From Amycolatopsis saalfeldensis (GTDB taxonomy: Bacteria; Actinomycetota; Actinomycetes; Mycobacteriales; Pseudonocardiaceae): 64,000 nucleotides of DNA. The DNA is taken from assembly GCF_900110575.1 (NCBI RefSeq), contig NZ_FOEF01000010.1, positions 186,001-250,000 of the forward strand. The letters run 5' to 3'. Below the pieces are notes generated by a model that saw nothing but the letters and a program-made list of their open reading frames with translations, did no database searches and was not told the DNA's origin. The number at the start of each line of letters is the position of its first letter. The stretch's first letter is position 1. Made by a program: the position numbers and the translations under genes. Below, piece by piece: positions 63,917 through 64,000 of this stretch.

Positions 63917-64000
63917 TCAGTGCTTCGGCGCGAGCCCCGCCTGGTCGCTGAGCATGCGCAGCGCGTTCACCAGTCCGCCGACCAGGTCACCCTCCTTGAA
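63917..64000 (-). CDS. C-terminus of a conserved hypothetical protein (partial)
   Basis: The minus strand ends a protein with FKEGDLVGGLVNALRMLSDQ then AGLAPKH and a TGA stop at 63917-63919; 27 residues are visible and the frame runs off the right edge. The amphipathic end fits a small conserved gene often next to pepN in actinomycetes, but the visible part is too short to name a family. Confidence 0.6.
   Translation of the reverse strand, partial: FKEGDLVGGLVNALRMLSDQAGLAPKH

Overview
The window is about 64 kb of very GC-rich DNA with strong third-position G/C bias, many GTG starts, leaderless-looking promoters and dense TetR-type regulators. The gene content points to an actinomycete of the Pseudonocardiaceae, most likely Amycolatopsis or a close relative: a mycothiol-linked Rv2466c-type thioredoxin-fold protein, F420-type (LLM and Ddn-like) oxidoreductases, a WXG/RHS toxin, and the order glycosylase - rpiB - Rv2466c - pepN known from Mycobacterium tuberculosis Rv2464c-Rv2467. 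This is a chromosomal segment. I see no insertion sequence, prophage, CRISPR array or rRNA.

Layout. 1-5.4 kb: end of a membrane glycosyltransferase, a PP2C phosphatase, a frameshifted ankyrin gene, a DUF2127 membrane protein, a C-rich repeat tract and two small zinc/CxxC proteins. 5.4-8.5 kb: a TetR-controlled efflux (DHA2 MFS) plus SDR operon. 8.5-24.5 kb: a carbohydrate and secreted-enzyme region with a GH92 mannosidase, amidohydrolase, large S8 protease, ROK/XylR regulator with xylose isomerase, and a sugar-porter MFS coupled to a GH106-like hydrolase. Perfect or near-perfect LacI/ROK-type palindromes sit at these promoters. 24.5-26.3 kb: a second, archaeal-type aspartyl-tRNA synthetase behind a T-box leader. 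26.3-31.1 kb: MarR/AKR pair, GNAT, methyltransferase, BNR-repeat protein and HTH/DUF4180 pair. 31.2-40.8 kb: signalling block (Ser/Thr kinase, SpoIIE-type phosphatase, giant multi-HAMP hybrid kinase) interrupted by a Ddn-like oxidoreductase/TetR pair. 40.7-41.0 kb: tRNA-Gly(TCC) and tRNA-Pro(TGG). 41-47.3 kb: small regulator-enzyme modules. 47.3-52.1 kb: a 1595-residue RHS toxin with a WXG-type N-terminus and an ADP-ribosyltransferase-like tip. 52.3-57.6 kb: TetR/SDR and LLM/SnoaL modules. 57.6-64 kb: conserved core (Fpg/Nei glycosylase, rpiB, comB, MBL hydrolase, Rv2466c-like, pepN).

How the genes work together. The dominant architecture is a regulator divergent from the enzyme it probably controls, with a private palindrome between them: 6.2, 26.8, 33.4, 46.4, 52.97 and 56.97 kb. 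Four of these TetR genes have a TANNNT box 6-7 nt before the start codon, so leaderless autoregulated transcripts are likely.

The most notable items are the T-box with a GAC specifier before the second AspRS, the RHS/ADP-ribosyltransferase toxin with no adjacent immunity gene, the exactly 276-nt phased HAMP array whose gene runs into a tRNA, and the tandem copies of a kinase gene 3' end.
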